A DNA stretch of 64,000 bases from Circinella umbellata (lineage: Eukaryota; Mucoromycota; Mucoromycetes; Mucorales; Lichtheimiaceae). The position numbers and the translations under genes are program-made. The stretch covers positions 636,920-700,919 of the forward strand of contig JAIWNF010000026.1 of the NCBI GenBank assembly GCA_025093555.1, read 5' to 3'. Under the pieces are notes generated by a model. The model worked only from the letters and a program-made list of their open reading frames with translations. It made no database searches and had not been told where the DNA came from. Below, in pieces: positions 38,882 through 52,483 of this stretch (the first letter of the stretch is position 1; every line of letters begins with the position of its first letter).

Positions 38882-41800
38882 TTACCTTGCGTCTAATTGT
38901 TGTAAACGTCGCAATCCAAGTACAGTACATGCACCCAAACCAATTCCACGACCTGCATCAAAGGAGAAATTGGCTGTGGTAAGATATCCGATGAGATCGT
39001 GTGAAGGAGGAAACTTTGGCTTTTCCTTTAAAAGTCAAGTAAAAAATCATAAGATAGTTAAAAGAAAAAAAATTAGTATTTTTCTATCAGGTCATTGTTA
39101 TAACGTGAGGACAGATTTTTTGAATCTGCTCTTTACTGCCCGAAAAAAAAGAGAAAAAACTTACATTTTGATCCAACGCCATATTAGTAGTATCTTCCTC
39201 CTCTTCTGCGTCATCCTCCTTGAGATTTTCTAATAGTTTCTTTTTATTCTTCAAACCAGGTTCACGATTACGAATATAAGCTGTTTGTGTATCGTATTCT
39301 GTACTATCTGTAACCAAATAAATCATGGCATTTGCTTCAGGCCTTCCCCTATCAAACAATTCCAAACGAACTTGTACCAAAGCATTATCTAATTTTAAAC
39401 TTGTAGTAGGCTTCAACCCACGCTTTGTATACAAATCGCCAAAATACGATAGCAGTGATATTTGTGCTTCATCATTTGTTTTCGCTGATAACACGCTGAT
39501 AATGGTCTTGTGACCGTGTAAAATATAAAACTCTGGTGTTGATTTGTTTCCATCTTTATGGTCAATATCCATCCCTTCTTCTGCTGCTCTTGTTGTTGAA
39601 ATAAGAGAATCAAAGGCAGCATCGAATGGTCGATCCACCCCCAGTTTGGAATAATTGAGACGTTTTGCCGGTGGACGTCGTAACCATGCATTTTTTGCTT
39701 CATGCTTTGCCATATCCCGTACGTTTTCACAAGCAAGCGAGCCAAGATAATCGTACGGATAGCTTGGGGACCCACTTTCAAAAGAAAGTGCACGTAGATC
39801 TTCATAGCCAGCTACACGTGCACCTGCAAAAATAAATGATTTCCAAAATGCCATAGCACATCCTTTTGGCAAAATTAATGTCCATCCTTCAAGTAATTCT
39901 GTTTTACATGTATCTTGTTGACCCCTTTTATTATTTTTTCCTGGACTACGTTGGACCAATAAGATGGGGATTTCTACATCGTCAGGTTTAAATTCGAGTT
40001 TTGTGCCGGGTAAAAGATTCTATATAGATACAAAAAAAAATTAATACAGAAAAAAACAAAATTGAAATTGAAATAGTTTTTTTTACCGCTTGTCGTCGCT
40101 CTGCTAAAGAATACTCAGATGGTAGACGTTCCAAAACTGTTTTACGAACATTCTTATCCCAAATATCCGAGTATGCAATGTCTTCCGGCCAGTGTGTCAA
40201 TAATTCGGTAAGCCTTAAGTTTGCTTCAGTAGGTATGCTATTCGTTCGCTTTGGAACCTTCTGTGCAAAACTATACATGCATTTGTTAATCTTCCTAAAA
40301 AAGCGTATCTCATTTCTCTTCCCAGTCAAATCCTATATACTGTTTTTCAAAAAAAGAAAGCTTACGCTAAACGAGGATCTTGAACAGAAAGTCCAAGTAT
40401 TGACCCTGGAGGTAATGAACTTGCAGAACGTAAATGATATAAATCTCTCCAAATTTTACTGCTCTTAAAAGTAGAAGAGGTATCTTTGTCAACATGATCA
40501 CTTTCTTCAATCGGTTTCACAATGGCTTGCAAAAGAGCAGTTGTTCCAGCACCAGAAAAATCAAAACGTACAAATTCATCACGTAAATCGTTCATTACTA
40601 CAGCATTGTCTAATTTATTCATGTTTACAATAAAGTGTTAGTTTTCTTTTTCTTTCTTCTCGTTCATTCATTTTTCTAATGTCTCTTGATAATCATTCGT
40701 AAATACTTTACCTTTGTTTACTTTTTCAGAAGCAATCTTAATTTGCTGATATACTTGGTCAAAAGCGGAAGGGTGTATCCATAACCACAATGTTTGATTT
40801 TCATCTTTTAATTGTTTTGGTTTCCATAGAAATGTAATTGGACAGATTGGTTTACCAGGACAGCTTAAATATTCATAAATGTGTGTATATCCAATTCGAT
40901 TTCCTTTCATAAATCTGTATTCATAATATATATATATATATATTAGTTTTTAGCTCAAAATAATACATTTATATGTATGTTACCTTTCGCTTCCAAGAGA
41001 CGGAAGAGTAAGATCAGTTACTGGATTGACAACATGTAGAATATCATCTTGTTTACCCACCAACTCCAAGCATCCAATATATGATGCGTCATGAATAATG
41101 GACGTGTGTTGAAATGCTCGATAAAAAGATCTTGCTGATTTGACATTTGGACGAGCAGCAAGTCGATATCCCCATATATTGTTCATGTGCATTCGTTTTG
41201 TATGATAAATATGTGTTTCCAACCACTTGTTTTCCTCTATAAATGTTTAGCGACATTCATGATCAGTCCTATCTATTTTTTTTTATCTTTTGTTCGGGAT
41301 CAACCAATAATCATACTTTGTCGTCTAAGATATTCGCGCGATACCACATCATCCTTGTTTTGACGTTTTCCGCGTCGAGTCTTTCTTTTTGCTGGTGGGC
41401 TATTTTCCATCTAGTATATAATATAAACAGAAAATAATTATTAATAAGTTTATTAGTGGATATATATATAATAAACCAAACAAAAAAAAACTTTTATGCA
41501 ATAATTAAAATTTTTAATACCTCGCGGGCTGCTTTTGCACGCAAGTGAGCAGGTAATCGAGTAAGTTTATGACTTGCTGCACGTCGTCGCATATCTCGTG
41601 GTAGAGCTTGGAAAGTAAGTGTATTTAAAGCAGAACTAACAAGCATTTTATAGGTTCATTTATCAGCATATTACACTTTTTTGGAAGTATACTAAATTTG
41701 TTTTTCTCAATTTGAACAACCATACCCAGCATTCTTTATCGCTGTTTGCATGGCATTGATTTCTTGTATACGTGCTGCAGTGAATTCATCGACTCGGATC

Positions 41801-42122
41801 GCACCGGTAACACGTGGTGTATTTTTTGCTAGAAATACCAAAAAATAAATAAGTATACAGCTATTAAATTTTCCTGGATCTTTCCCCTTTTATCGTTCTC
41901 ACGTCATCGATCACTATTTACCAAGTGCATTTGTAAATTCTACTGGAGTACCGATCTTCCGAGCATTAGAGTTTTTTGCTATACAACACAAGAGCTTTCC
42001 ACTGTTAGTGTTTATCCTACTACATCAAAGAATGTTTTTTTTTTAAAAAAAATACCTCGTCGTTTTTGTCGACCCGTCAAATTACTTTGATCTGGGGCGG
42101 GTCGTTTATCGCGTGTCGACAT
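38882..42122 (-). CDS. POP1: POP1, RNase P/RNase MRP protein subunit
   Basis: A gene of about eleven exons from the ATG at 42120-42122 to the TAA at 38882-38884. The N-terminal POP1 domain includes AIRVDEFTAARIQEI, then LPRDMRRRAASHKLTRLP and LRAKAARE, the basic motif typical of Pop1. Central exons contain WLETHIYHTKRMHM and RSFYRAFQHTSIIHDASYIG. The POPLD domain has GWTLILPKGCAMAFWKSFIF followed by AGARVAGYEDLRALSFE. The C-terminus reads DLIGYLTTANFSFDAGRGIG and ends LRRLQQLDAR. Pop1 is the large scaffold that binds the RNA of RNase P (tRNA 5' processing) and RNase MRP (rRNA processing) in the nucleus. Splice phases fit throughout, for example the donor after DQN and the acceptor at 39026. 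It shares a 236-bp divergent region with ALG5. Confidence 0.9.
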
Positions 42123-42358
42123 TATTGTTTTTGGTAAATCAATAAATGTAGGAAAAAAAAAAAGTCGGCGGGTAAAAAAGTAATGCGGGAGCTGCTTTTA
42201 TTTTTAGCACTTGGCAATATGTTGGCAGCACTCATTGGATAAATTTGTTAAATGTGGTCACTAAAAAAAGGCAAATCATCCATTTTTATTACTGCATAAA
42301 ATAGAAAAAACGCACCTTATCCTTCTTTTTTTTTTATCTCTCTCCACTATACTTTGTC
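42123..42358. promoter_or_regulatory. Bidirectional promoter region, POP1 / ALG5
   Basis: 236 bp between two divergent start codons; it must hold both promoters and 5' leaders. No specific motif is assigned. Confidence 0.5.
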
Positions 42359-43737
42359 ATGACGGTCATTCTTCTTACTTTGGCTGCATTAGCTACACTG
42401 GCCGCCTCGGTAAGTTTTATTATTAGTATTATTCTCCATCACTAACTCTTTTTGTCTGACATGAAAATACTAAAAAAAAAAGACGCGTGTGGTTGTCATT
42501 TGGTAACATATATCTTTTCTATGAATATAGATATTCAGCGTTCTTGTCTTTTTTTCACCAATACCTCGGCAACCAACCGAAAATGAGAAATACTATAAAG
42601 ATGCAAAGAATAATAATGAACGAAAAAAGTTGCCGTCCATCTTTGATAATGCCAGTGTTTCACTCTCATGCATTGTTCCTGCATTCGATGAAAGTAAACG
42701 ATTACCTACCATGTTGACTGAAACTATCGAGTTTTTACAAGAAAAGAAACGACAAAACAAGAATTTTACATATGAAATCATTATTGTAGACGATGGTAGT
42801 CGGGATCAAACCGTACAAGTAGCTTTTAGTTTCGCCAAAGGACATAAGGAAAAGGATCTTGATATTCGTATATTGGCCTTAGAAAAGAACAGAGGTAAAG
42901 GTGGTGCAGTTACACAGGTAATTCAACTAAATATTTATATCAAAAAATGAAAACAGATAAAAAAGCTGAATGGTGTACTGTAATAGTCTGTTATGCCTCA
43001 AATTATCAATTGATGAAAATAAGAAAAAAAAACTCATTATTCAATTCAAATAAATTAAAGGGTATGTTGGCAGCACGAGGTGAGCGATGTTTAATGGTGG
43101 ACGCTGATGGTGCCACTAGATTTTCTGATTTACAAAAACTTGAAGATGCATTGGATATCTTAACAAAAGATGGCCATGGTGTAGCAGTTGGCTCCAGATC
43201 ACATTTGGTTTCTACGGAAGCCGTTGTCAAGGTAACTTCAACTTGGAAATTCTGTATTTTAAAGTGGGGAGAAAGTATAATTGACAGACCCGATACTAGA
43301 TTGGGGTACAAAAATAGAAGCTTTTCACTCCCTGCTTGTAGATCTGTGTATTCACCGAAAGACTATTTTTTTATTAGCGATCATTTATTCGAAACCTTTT
43401 AATGAGATGCTTTCACAGTCTTGTTTATGTACTTGGGATTCGAGGCATAGAGGATACGCAATGCGGTTTCAAGCTGTTTACTCGCAAGTCTGCTCAATTG
43501 ATATTTCCAAACATGCATGTAGAACGATGGATTTTCGATATTGAATGTTTAATGATTGCTCAACTCCAAAAAATACCTATTCAAGAAGTTCAAGTTAACT
43601 GGCATGAAATTGATGGCAGTAAAATCAATTTAATGATGGATTCAATTCAAATGGCTCGTGATTTGTTACTGATTCGCTTAAATTATATACTTGGTTTATG
43701 GACCGTGAATGTCAATAAAACGATCAAAAGCCAATGA
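42359..43737 (+). CDS. ALG5: ALG5, dolichyl-phosphate beta-glucosyltransferase
   Basis: Four exons, 42359-42409, 42531-42917, 43061-43231 and 43378-43737, join in phase to 322 residues, close to the family size. An N-terminal membrane anchor ([20 protein letters not shown]) precedes a GT-A family 2 glycosyltransferase domain. The domain contains [46 protein letters not shown] (the DAD metal site), [19 protein letters not shown] and RWIFDIECL. The enzyme makes dolichyl-phosphate glucose on the cytosolic face of the ER for completion of the N-glycan precursor. All expected motifs are present and no lesion is seen. Confidence 0.92.
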
Positions 43738-44061
43738 TAAAGAAAAGCAAAAAAGATGCTGTGCGTCCACTACTTATTTTAATTTATTTGTCATTACGTA
43801 ATATTGTTTTTTTAAAAAAGATTGTTATTAATAATATATTTATTTAGGTATCTCTTACTATTCAATCTATTTTTTGTAATAACTTATGTATATTCCATAA
43901 ACTCAAGGTTTTTAAGTTGTTACGAAGATGAGAATGTGTTCTATTTAGTTTATCAAAGTCTAATGCCAGATTAAGCGGAGAGTGTTTTCTACCCTGAGCT
44001 TTCTCTTTTATTTTTAATAACTGCTTTACACACACAGAATCGTTACTGTAGCGTATTCGAA
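43738..44061. promoter_or_regulatory. Intergenic between ALG5 and the TPR gene
   Basis: 324 bp. 3' end of ALG5 and promoter of the next plus-strand gene; nothing else is seen. Confidence 0.4.
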
Positions 44062-45467
44062 ATGACTTTCCGATTATTAGCAAGAGGAGGGCAACGATTC
44101 ACATCATTAGGTACCCGCCAGGTACATGGACCAGTATTACATTCGCGATCATTAGCTGTGATACCAAATTTAAAAGCGTCAACGAATGCTTTCACACTTA
44201 AGTCGGCCGCGTCTTTGACATTACGACGCAACATGAGCAGTCGAGCTGCTGGTGGTTCAGCACCACGTATACGTACCATTCCTTTTCACCCAGTTCCAGC
44301 TTTAATGATCTTGACTGCATTGTTATGTCTTGGCGTTGGACTATACGAATATTTTCTATCCGACTTGCAAAAGTACCCTGCTCCGGTGCGTCAAGCTTTA
44401 CGACGCGCCCTTTATTACCAAAACAAAAATGATATCCCCTTGTCACTGAAATATTTCCGTGAAGCATTGGAATTGGCGGTTGGATCACCTGAACTAGAAC
44501 GTGATGGTGCTCCCTTGACGGGTATTATGATTCAATTGGGCACTTATCTCGCATCTTTGGGTCGTAATCCAGAAGCTAAGCAAACATTGACTCTAGCTTT
44601 AAGACATTTACTTGGTTTGGAGAACGATTGTATTATACGAGATCAAACTGAAGGATCAGTATCAACAGACACAGCTGAAAAGAAACCAGATTCAGCTATG
44701 TTTGAAGAAGATGTGAGTGCATTGGATCCTTTTGTTCAAAAAAAAGTAGTGGGTATTGCACAAAAGTTAGGTGATATCCATGCAGCAATGCGCCGTGATG
44801 ATGAAGCAGAAAAATGGTATACATGGGCAGTTGAACATTTATTAAGAATCTCATCAAGACCTACTTCCAAATATGGTGACGATGGAGATGGTCTAGTATT
44901 TGACAAGGAACATATGCCAAAATGGTTAACAAACACCGAATTAGGTGGTTCTTTGGAAACGTTGGGACAGTTTTATGCTGATAGAAATAAATATAAGTAT
45001 GTTACAATAATTGTATTAGTAGGATAAAAACCATCTATAACTCTGGGTTTTTGTGTTATTGTATACTAAACGGAAAGAAAAATCTTTTTATCTGAAATAG
45101 ATATGCAATGCCATTATATCTTCAGGCCTTGACACTGGCAGGTGTTGATACATGTCATGCCACAGTGATAATGAACAACTTAAGTGAAGGATTTGCTGCA
45201 ATGGGTCGTTTGGAAGAAGCTAAAAATTGGGCTGAACGAGGTGTTGAGCTAGCACAAAATCCAAACACTCGTAAAGCCAACAAGGATGGAGAGATTTGTG
45301 ATGATACATGTGGTGTATTATTATATAATTTGGGTATGATTTACGAACAGATGGATGACAAGACAGGTGCAATGGTATTCTATTCCAAAGCCAAAAAACA
45401 TGGACAAGAATTCAAGAATATTGATGTAGTACAAGAAGCTAACCAAGCCTTAAGACGATTACAATGA
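44062..45467 (+). CDS. Mitochondrial TPR protein, Mgr3-like
   Basis: Two exons, 44062-44996 and 45101-45467, give 433 residues. The basic, Arg/Ser-rich N-terminus (MTFRLLARGGQRFTSLG) looks like a mitochondrial presequence. A membrane segment follows at about residues 85-104 (PALMILTALLCLGVGLYEYF), then tetratricopeptide repeats such as YYQNKNDIPLSLKYFREALE, GDIHAAMRRDDEAEKWYTWA and SEGFAAMGRLEEAKNWAERG. Presequence, single transmembrane helix and TPRs match fungal Mgr3-type proteins, which act as substrate adaptors of the i-AAA protease in the inner membrane. The family call is an inference from architecture. Confidence 0.65.
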
Positions 45468-45751
45468 TCTAATATATAACAACTTAAAAAGATTATAGAA
45501 TGACATATACAAGTACATAAAAAACGCAATTCTTTTATTTTTTGAACCCCTTTTTTAGTATGTTTTATTTTGTGTATGAGTGTGATAGAGGTCGTGGGCA
45601 ATGATATGAGAGTGGAGAAAAAAGAGGGAAAAAAGGAAGGGGGAAGGAAAGAAAGAAAATGATGATATAATTGTACAACATAAAAAAAGAAGAAAGCAAA
45701 GAGAAGGATGTGGTGGCAGTAGTAGTAGTAATAGTAAATACATGATGCAAA

Positions 45752-48367
45752 TTAAAAAAAGTAAAACAACGATGGTGAATGTACGGTAAATTTGAGATAA
45801 GCATTCAATCCAACAGCAAACATTAAAGCAACACAAATGAAAGTGGGACCAGTTGTTTCATCATAGGGTCCAGCTGATCGTGCACGGATCAACTCTCGAC
45901 GACGATAGTACAAGCCTACACCATAAATCAAGGTGGACAAAGAGACAAGGGTATATACCACACCGCTGACCTTGCCGACGGCATCACCAGCGTTAAAAAG
46001 TGCAAGCGAAAATGTTGAGAGAAGTGTTCCAAGGGACATCCAAGAAAAATAAGTACGCTCATTGGCAAAAAAGACCTTGGGTTCTACACGTAGAGGTGTT
46101 ATAACCTTTTTAGGCACTCTGACACCAGGTGGCAACACAACAGGTGGACGTTTTGAATTATTGTCGTTCTTTGGCTTATCACTCCATTGGCTCCATATTT
46201 GCTTGAACGTTTGTACTACCGAAGTAGATGATGAATTATCTACTGGTGCTGCAGCAGCAGCCGATGATGAACCATTTTCTACTGATACTATACCATTGTT
46301 GATACCCATGTACGATGAACTAGATCCCCGATTTCCTAACAGCGATGTACGTTCTGTAACAGTTCCAGTAGTGGATGCGGGGATAGACGAGCGTTGTCGG
46401 AAAGCAGGTTGATCCTCAGTAGAATTTATCAATGATGATGGAGGTGATGCTTTGTCCTTGCCCTTGTGAGATTTTTTCGACACCGAAGGTGTTTGGGAGG
46501 GTAATACTGGTAACTGTTCGACCACTTCTTCATCGATTTGAGCAAGCCAATAGGGAAGTAATGCGACACGGGTATCAAAGATGAGCGCAATACCATGCAC
46601 AAATTTGCTAAAATGATGTGCTTCTTCAAGAATTCCACTTTCTTCCAGATCCACAATCCACTCAGGCTCAGGTGTACCACTTGGAAGGTCAAGTTTAATT
46701 TCAAAAGTAGCGTATGGGTAACGATTAATTTCACTTGATGGCAACTTGGGAAAAGGATACTCAATATCAACGTCGGAACGGTGCCATTGACCATCTGAAC
46801 GACGTACTGTCTTGTCATCAGCAAACAACCCAGAATCTTCACGAATGAAACATAAGTCAGTATCAAGAGCCATACGGACACGAGTATCGCCTGGTATTTG
46901 AAAAGCTGTCCGTCGATAATAGGTGCGCAAGACAGGATGCATACGGTTTTCCAAAATCATCTGTTGTACATTTCTGGCAAGTTGTTCAAAACGTTCGATA
47001 TCTTGTTCTGACTTGCCCATGTTATTGCGCATTTTGGTAATAGATTTTTCAATAAAGATTTTTTCACCACGTAAGAACCCTTCCACATACTTATCCTTGA
47101 TTACGAAACGATCCGTCAATTCCCCGTGCTCTTCATCTGCCAAAGTACGCCGCTCAACCGCAATGGTTGTGTTATTCTTGGCACTACCATACCACCGAAG
47201 ACGAATTATCTGAGATCCTTCAGCTGCCTCAACTCGAGAATTATAAGTATCAAGACTGGAATTGTCGAGATAGAGTGATGAGATAGGTGGATCAATATTA
47301 TCTTGCTTTAGACTATTATCGCGGTATACCAAGACGGGCAAATGCCGGAGTACGAATGTCTTGAGTTCCAGGATATTGTCTGTATGAACAAAAAATCGTT
47401 TCACAACAGTATTACGCCGACGATCTGTTGTTGCTGATGCACCTCCTACTGCTGTTGACGTAGTTTCATCATTGTTTGTTACAGCGTTATTTTCTTGTGA
47501 TTTGACGGTGATAGGTTTTTTAAATGACATTTCCTTGCCACCTTGGCGAGCTTTGCTAAACAATTCTGAGAGCTTGATAAGTAATGCATCATCATCTTGT
47601 TTCCAAAAAGGACATTGGTTGAGTCGGACCATAAACATTGGACGCAGGATATAGTTGGTGTGGCGATCGTGCTTCTTTACCATCTTTAAGAAACCAGTAT
47701 AGTTCAAACGCGAAAAACGAGCTAGACGATTCACATCATCTGCAATTGCATTAATATTTTCTTGTATACGACCCATTTCTGAAGAATCCGGTGGTTGTGA
47801 AGCAATAGCCTGGTCCCAAGAATCAATTCGGCTGGTAATTTCTTCCAATTTTTGTTGATGGAACGCATAAATCTGAAACAAAAATATAATTTTTTGTTAT
47901 TGTTACGTTCCAAATAAATATTCTTTCTTCACGACCTCACCTCCTTCCCTTCCTTTCTCAAACCATAATATATATATATATATAACGGGAGATTTATCAT
48001 ACACAGGCAAGCACTCATTCATAATATGTAAAAAAAATCATAGCGAATCTCTCTTATCTTCCATTCATTTTTCAAAACCTTCCCTTCCTCTCATCTCATA
48101 CACAAAATAACATATTTAACGCACACACACACACACACACAACAGCAACAACGATAACAGCTTGTCTAACCCCAAAATAATGGTAATATCAATACTTACT
48201 TTTTCCAAATTATTATCTAATACTTCGACAAATTCGGTTTCATCTTTTTCAGTAAAAGGTCGGTCTTTCTCGGCTTTTCGAAGCTTCTTTTTCAGTCCAT
48301 CGTAATCAATGTAATATTCTCGCCATTCTGGATAAATGGCGTCTTTCAATCGTGATCCGAATTTCAT
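45752..48367 (-). CDS. VTC complex subunit: SPX + polyphosphate-polymerase-like + DUF202 domains
   Basis: Two exons, 48367-48200 and 47872-45752, give 762 residues. The SPX domain begins MKFGSRLKDAIYPEWREYYI and DYDGLKKKLRK. The central tunnel domain has RLRWYGSAKN, VERRT, DRFVIKDKYVEGFLRGE, RTYYRRTAFQIPGDTRVRMA, DTDLCFIRED and YATFEIKLD. A Ser/Thr-rich linker leads to three C-terminal membrane helices (DUF202) starting VFFANERTYFSWMSLG. VTC proteins make polyphosphate from ATP at the vacuole membrane. The conserved basic residues and the EIKL lysine are kept, favouring a Vtc4-like catalytic subunit, but the position usually reading ERKT is ERRT, so Vtc2/3 is not excluded. The 327-nt intron holds TA and CA repeats. 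Confidence 0.88.
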
Positions 48368-49343
48368 TGTGTACTAGTTCTCTCAATCTAACGTACTAAA
48401 AAGGTGAAAAAGTAAACTGAAGGAGAGGAAGAAAGCAAGAGAAACAAAGAAAAAGAAGAAATAAAAAAATAAAATGCCAATTATAATCGAGAAGCGGAGC
48501 TTTTTTATAAGCACCTTCTGATCTCATTTTGGCTGCATTCTTTCTTTTTCTTTTTAACTTTATCAGAAACAAAATAAACCGCATAGCAAAACAAAACAAC
48601 AATTCTATTGATTCTGTAATCTCAAATCTTTGAAAATCAACTGTAAAAAGCGTGTCATGTTTTTTTTTTTCAATTGTTCCAACAGATGATAAACAAAGAA
48701 AAAAAAATGTTACCTTTCAAAAAATTAAAAAAAGATTATGTGCACAACATATTGTGTTTTGTTACACAGGACCTTTTTTTGTAACCAGTTGAAATTGATC
48801 AGTTTCACCTCGTGACCAATCCGTTGGACAACAATGCATCTTGAACCGTCACGGGATCTTGAAACGCGATTTTTTACTTGTCACTTTTGTTTCTGATTTT
48901 CCATTTAAATATAAACATAAACAGACTAAAGCTCATTTTATATTGAAATATATTTATTTATTTAATATTACGTACGTTTTTCATATATATATATATATAT
49001 ATCTGGTTTACATTGTCATTGAACTTGATAAGTTTCAATTTTACAGGTTCATATACGCATATTTGTGTTAATGTCATATAGGAACATCAGCGATACACAG
49101 TAATTCTTTTAATATTAGGTATCACAAAATGAACAAGGAAGAGTTAGAATAATAGATTCTCTAGGATCACTGACAGCTTAATATAATAAAATCACTAACT
49201 ATAATTTTATTCCAGTTTTTAACATAACGTTTATATCAACAAGGTTATTTGTATGAATCTAACAATAATATATTATTTACATGATAACATTTATTAATAT
49301 ATAATTATATATATATACAGTAATATAAAAATTCAGAGAAAGT
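48368..49343. other. Intergenic, VTC upstream region
   Basis: Promoter of the VTC gene and 3' flank of SF3B2. It has a TA microsatellite near 48984-49001; no gene is seen. Confidence 0.5.
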
Positions 49344-51395
49344 TTATAAATTGATATCTTTCCGTCTAGTCATTTTATCTCGTTCACGCTTTTCTTGTTT
49401 TTTGGCTTGTCGATTTGAATGTTCTAAATACATATCAGAAAGGTCTTCGTGTTTTGGTTGTCGTTCTTGCTGTGCTTCGTCATATCGTGCCCGCAACAAT
49501 GATTTTTTCTCTAAATCATTTGGATCGTCAATCGTGATATGCACGTCTTGTTTGCTAAATGAAGCTTGTTTAGTCGCTGTCGGTAATCGATAAAGGTTTT
49601 GTGAAGGTATATAATCAGGTGAAGAAGATAAGACTTGAGGAATTTGTGGGAGAATTCGATACAGATCATTTTTTCTAATCTTTACACCATAATCATCTTT
49701 GTCTTCATTTTCCATGACAACCGAACTTCTTTTCTTTAATTCGATAATCTCAGGGATAACTTGAATCTCGGTTATATACTCGTCATCTTTTTCATCATGA
49801 ACATTGTCATCATTACTATTATCATTATCATTATTGTTGCTCTCTAATTCCATGATTCGGTCTCCTTCTTCAGGTTCAAGCTCTCCCCATAAAGTACGAT
49901 CTACATTTGTTCGATCTGTCTGAAATGAGGTTGTAGAATGAACATCCTTATTATCATTTGAAGATGCTGTACCAAATATATTCCCATACAGTGGATGGTT
50001 TAACTATATGTTTAAAATAATATATTCTTGTTAATGGCTTGATATGATTTTCATGCGGATTTTCTTTTCAAAAAATTTATAAATGGATACATACTTCATC
50101 TACTGGAGGGTGGCCCCATTGCCCTCGCTTAAACCCCCATTCACCTCCTTTTGGTATGGGTGCATTAACTCCAGGTATTACAAGTTGTGGATAGTTTGGT
50201 GGAGGTCCATAATTCTGCATGGCAAATAACCAAGGTGGTGGCTCGGTATGTTCCAATGCTTCTTTTAACGCTGTAGAAATTTTTCCTGGTTCAAATTGAT
50301 TCATATATTCTTTTCCTTCAAAATATCTGATGTTAAGATATTGAGTTTTTTTTTCGATTTTCAATCAATATCATTCCAATTACAATAAATTGTGTAGATA
50401 CATAATATATATATATATATATGACAAAAGAAAAAAGAAACTCACAAATCACCGTGACCTGTCAACTTTGGTTTGCTTTGAAAACGATAGAATGCATCAT
50501 GTAATTTTTGATAATCCAAATCCATCTTTCCAAGTTTTGGGTTAAGACGTGCTCGTCTTTTTGCACTACGTCTAGATGCTGCTTCTTTGTCTTTTATTGC
50601 ATCACGAATTTCTGCAATTCCTGTTTGTTTTATAAAATCTAAACAATTTTTTATAGATATTCAAAAGCACAATGAAATTCTTCTTTTTTTAATACTCGCT
50701 TTTCATGAAAACGGCTTGCGTATAGAAAAACCAGTGTTTACCTGGTAATTCAAATTTTTTTCTTTCTTTGCGACGTTGTAAATAAGGCCTACGCTGACAC
50801 CAGTGTCTTGGTACTGGTATTGTGTTACGATATGATTTTAATGAAACCAAAAGCTTTGGATCAATGGCCGCCACATCCCATGGTTCAACAATTTCGGGTA
50901 TGTCCACTAACTGCTTCAGTTCTTCCACACTCAATCTTGTCAGACGCTTCACTTGCTTTCTCGAGATATGTGGCCTATCATTAGTTTCCTCCTCATACGT
51001 GCCATTTACCATGTCGCTTTCTGCAATATGTGTTGAAAGTGTATTTGTTGATCCTATCGTCGGTGATGTCGCTTTTGTGTCAGAAATGTTAAAATGATCG
51101 AGAACATGTGAAAAATGTTGTAGTACCGATTGGTCTACATCTAATGGTTCATTCTCTAACGTTTCATTCTTCTGCTGCTAAATATATAAATTTTAGACAA
51201 CACATGAGTATTCTGCATCGAGAGAATTCAAAAAAAAAGAATTCGCTATTAGCAACGATTACGAACAGTATCATTAGAATGGTCGCGTTCTTGTTGTTGT
51301 TGTTCCTGACGTTGTTTCCTCAATTTCTTTTTTGCTCGTCGTTTATGTTTTAATGATATTATCCGCTCGGGTGCAATATCCTTTTTAGTAGCCAT
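49344..51395 (-). CDS. SF3B2: Splicing factor 3b subunit 2 (SF3B2/Cus1)
   Basis: A spliced gene starting at the ATG at 51393-51395 with a Lys/Arg-rich N-terminus (LKHKRRAKKKLRKQ). Later exons carry the diagnostic core: SYRNTIPVPRHWCQRRPYLQ, then KERKKFELPDFI, MDLDYQKLHDAFYRFQSKPK, LTGHGDLYFEGKEY, PPPWLFAMQNYGPPPNYPQL and GFKRGQWGHPPVDE. These are the DUF382 and PSP regions of SF3B2. The C-terminal exon is charged (DLYRILPQIPQ, EDLSDMYLEHSNRQAKKQ) as in family members. SF3B2 anchors the U2 snRNP to pre-mRNA near the branch site. Introns are short with GT..AG ends. It is divergent from palC over 197 bp. Confidence 0.92.
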
Positions 51396-51592
51396 TATCA
51401 AAGAAAAAGTAAAATAAAAAACTCGGTTTCAAGTATAGAATAAAAAAATATGCAATTTTATATTTTGTTTTTTTTTTCTCATCCCGCTTCCCTTAATTCT
51501 CGGCTTCACAGGACAAAAGCTTGGCAAAGAACCTTCTATTTTTCCCAGTTTTCAATTACATTGCCAGGGACACTGTTACCATAGACAAGATA
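51396..51592. promoter_or_regulatory. Bidirectional promoter region, SF3B2 / palC
   Basis: 197 bp between divergent start codons, with T-rich and A-rich runs. No specific motif is assigned. Confidence 0.5.
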
Positions 51593-52425
51593 ATGAGCTA
51601 TACATATTCATTACCAACAACAGGTGCAATGTCCTTTGTTGACTTTCTCAAAGATGTTAATCCTTATTCGTCCGAAATCTCTGATGCAACAGCTCAGCGA
51701 GGGAGAGTTAGAACGGTGTTAAAAGGTCTAAAGAAAGAAGCTCAAGAAGTGCGCGACTATCGCCATATTGTTAACGTAATGTATATACTATTATAAAAAC
51801 AGAAGTGTCGTGTTCCACTTATCATATAATATGAAGAGAAGCAGTATATAACAGATGGGTGAAAGTTACATATTAGTATTTTTCTATTGGAAGATATTTC
51901 AAAATGCTTATGTGTATGAACGTATCTATACTATCATGAATTATATAGACGGTCGAAGATTACCTACCATATCTTGTCAGTGTAATCAACTGTCTTGATT
52001 CTGGTGAGCTTAAGCTAAAAAAGAATATTGGTAAGTGGAGCTAGACATAAGTTGGGAGGCGGTTATCGAATGCGAGACGGGATTGTTACTTAGATATAGT
52101 TGAAAGAAACACTGCTTATACCTGATGAGCTCTAAAACCATTTTTTTCTATGTTTGTCTAATCTAGAAACTTCTTGGCGCTCGACTCTAAGTGATCATAT
52201 TATTCATACTGGCAGCAATGCACCTCGGATAACGTGCCCTGATATATACTATGAACTATTATTCGTTTTGATGACTTATGGTTATGCTTGTTCAATGCAA
52301 AGTAATGATATTTTGAAAACAATACAGGAAGGATCTAGTACAGCGTCTGCAAAATATAACAAGGTAAATATGATAAAGCTCCTAAAACATATCAATAGAA
52401 AAAAGTTTATATATGGATATATACA

Positions 52426-52483
<58 letters not shown>

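Noticed and set aside
45555..45836. Hydrophobic ORFs downstream of the VTC gene
   Set aside because: They overlap the VTC 3' end and pyrimidine-rich UTR in other frames, with no conserved features.
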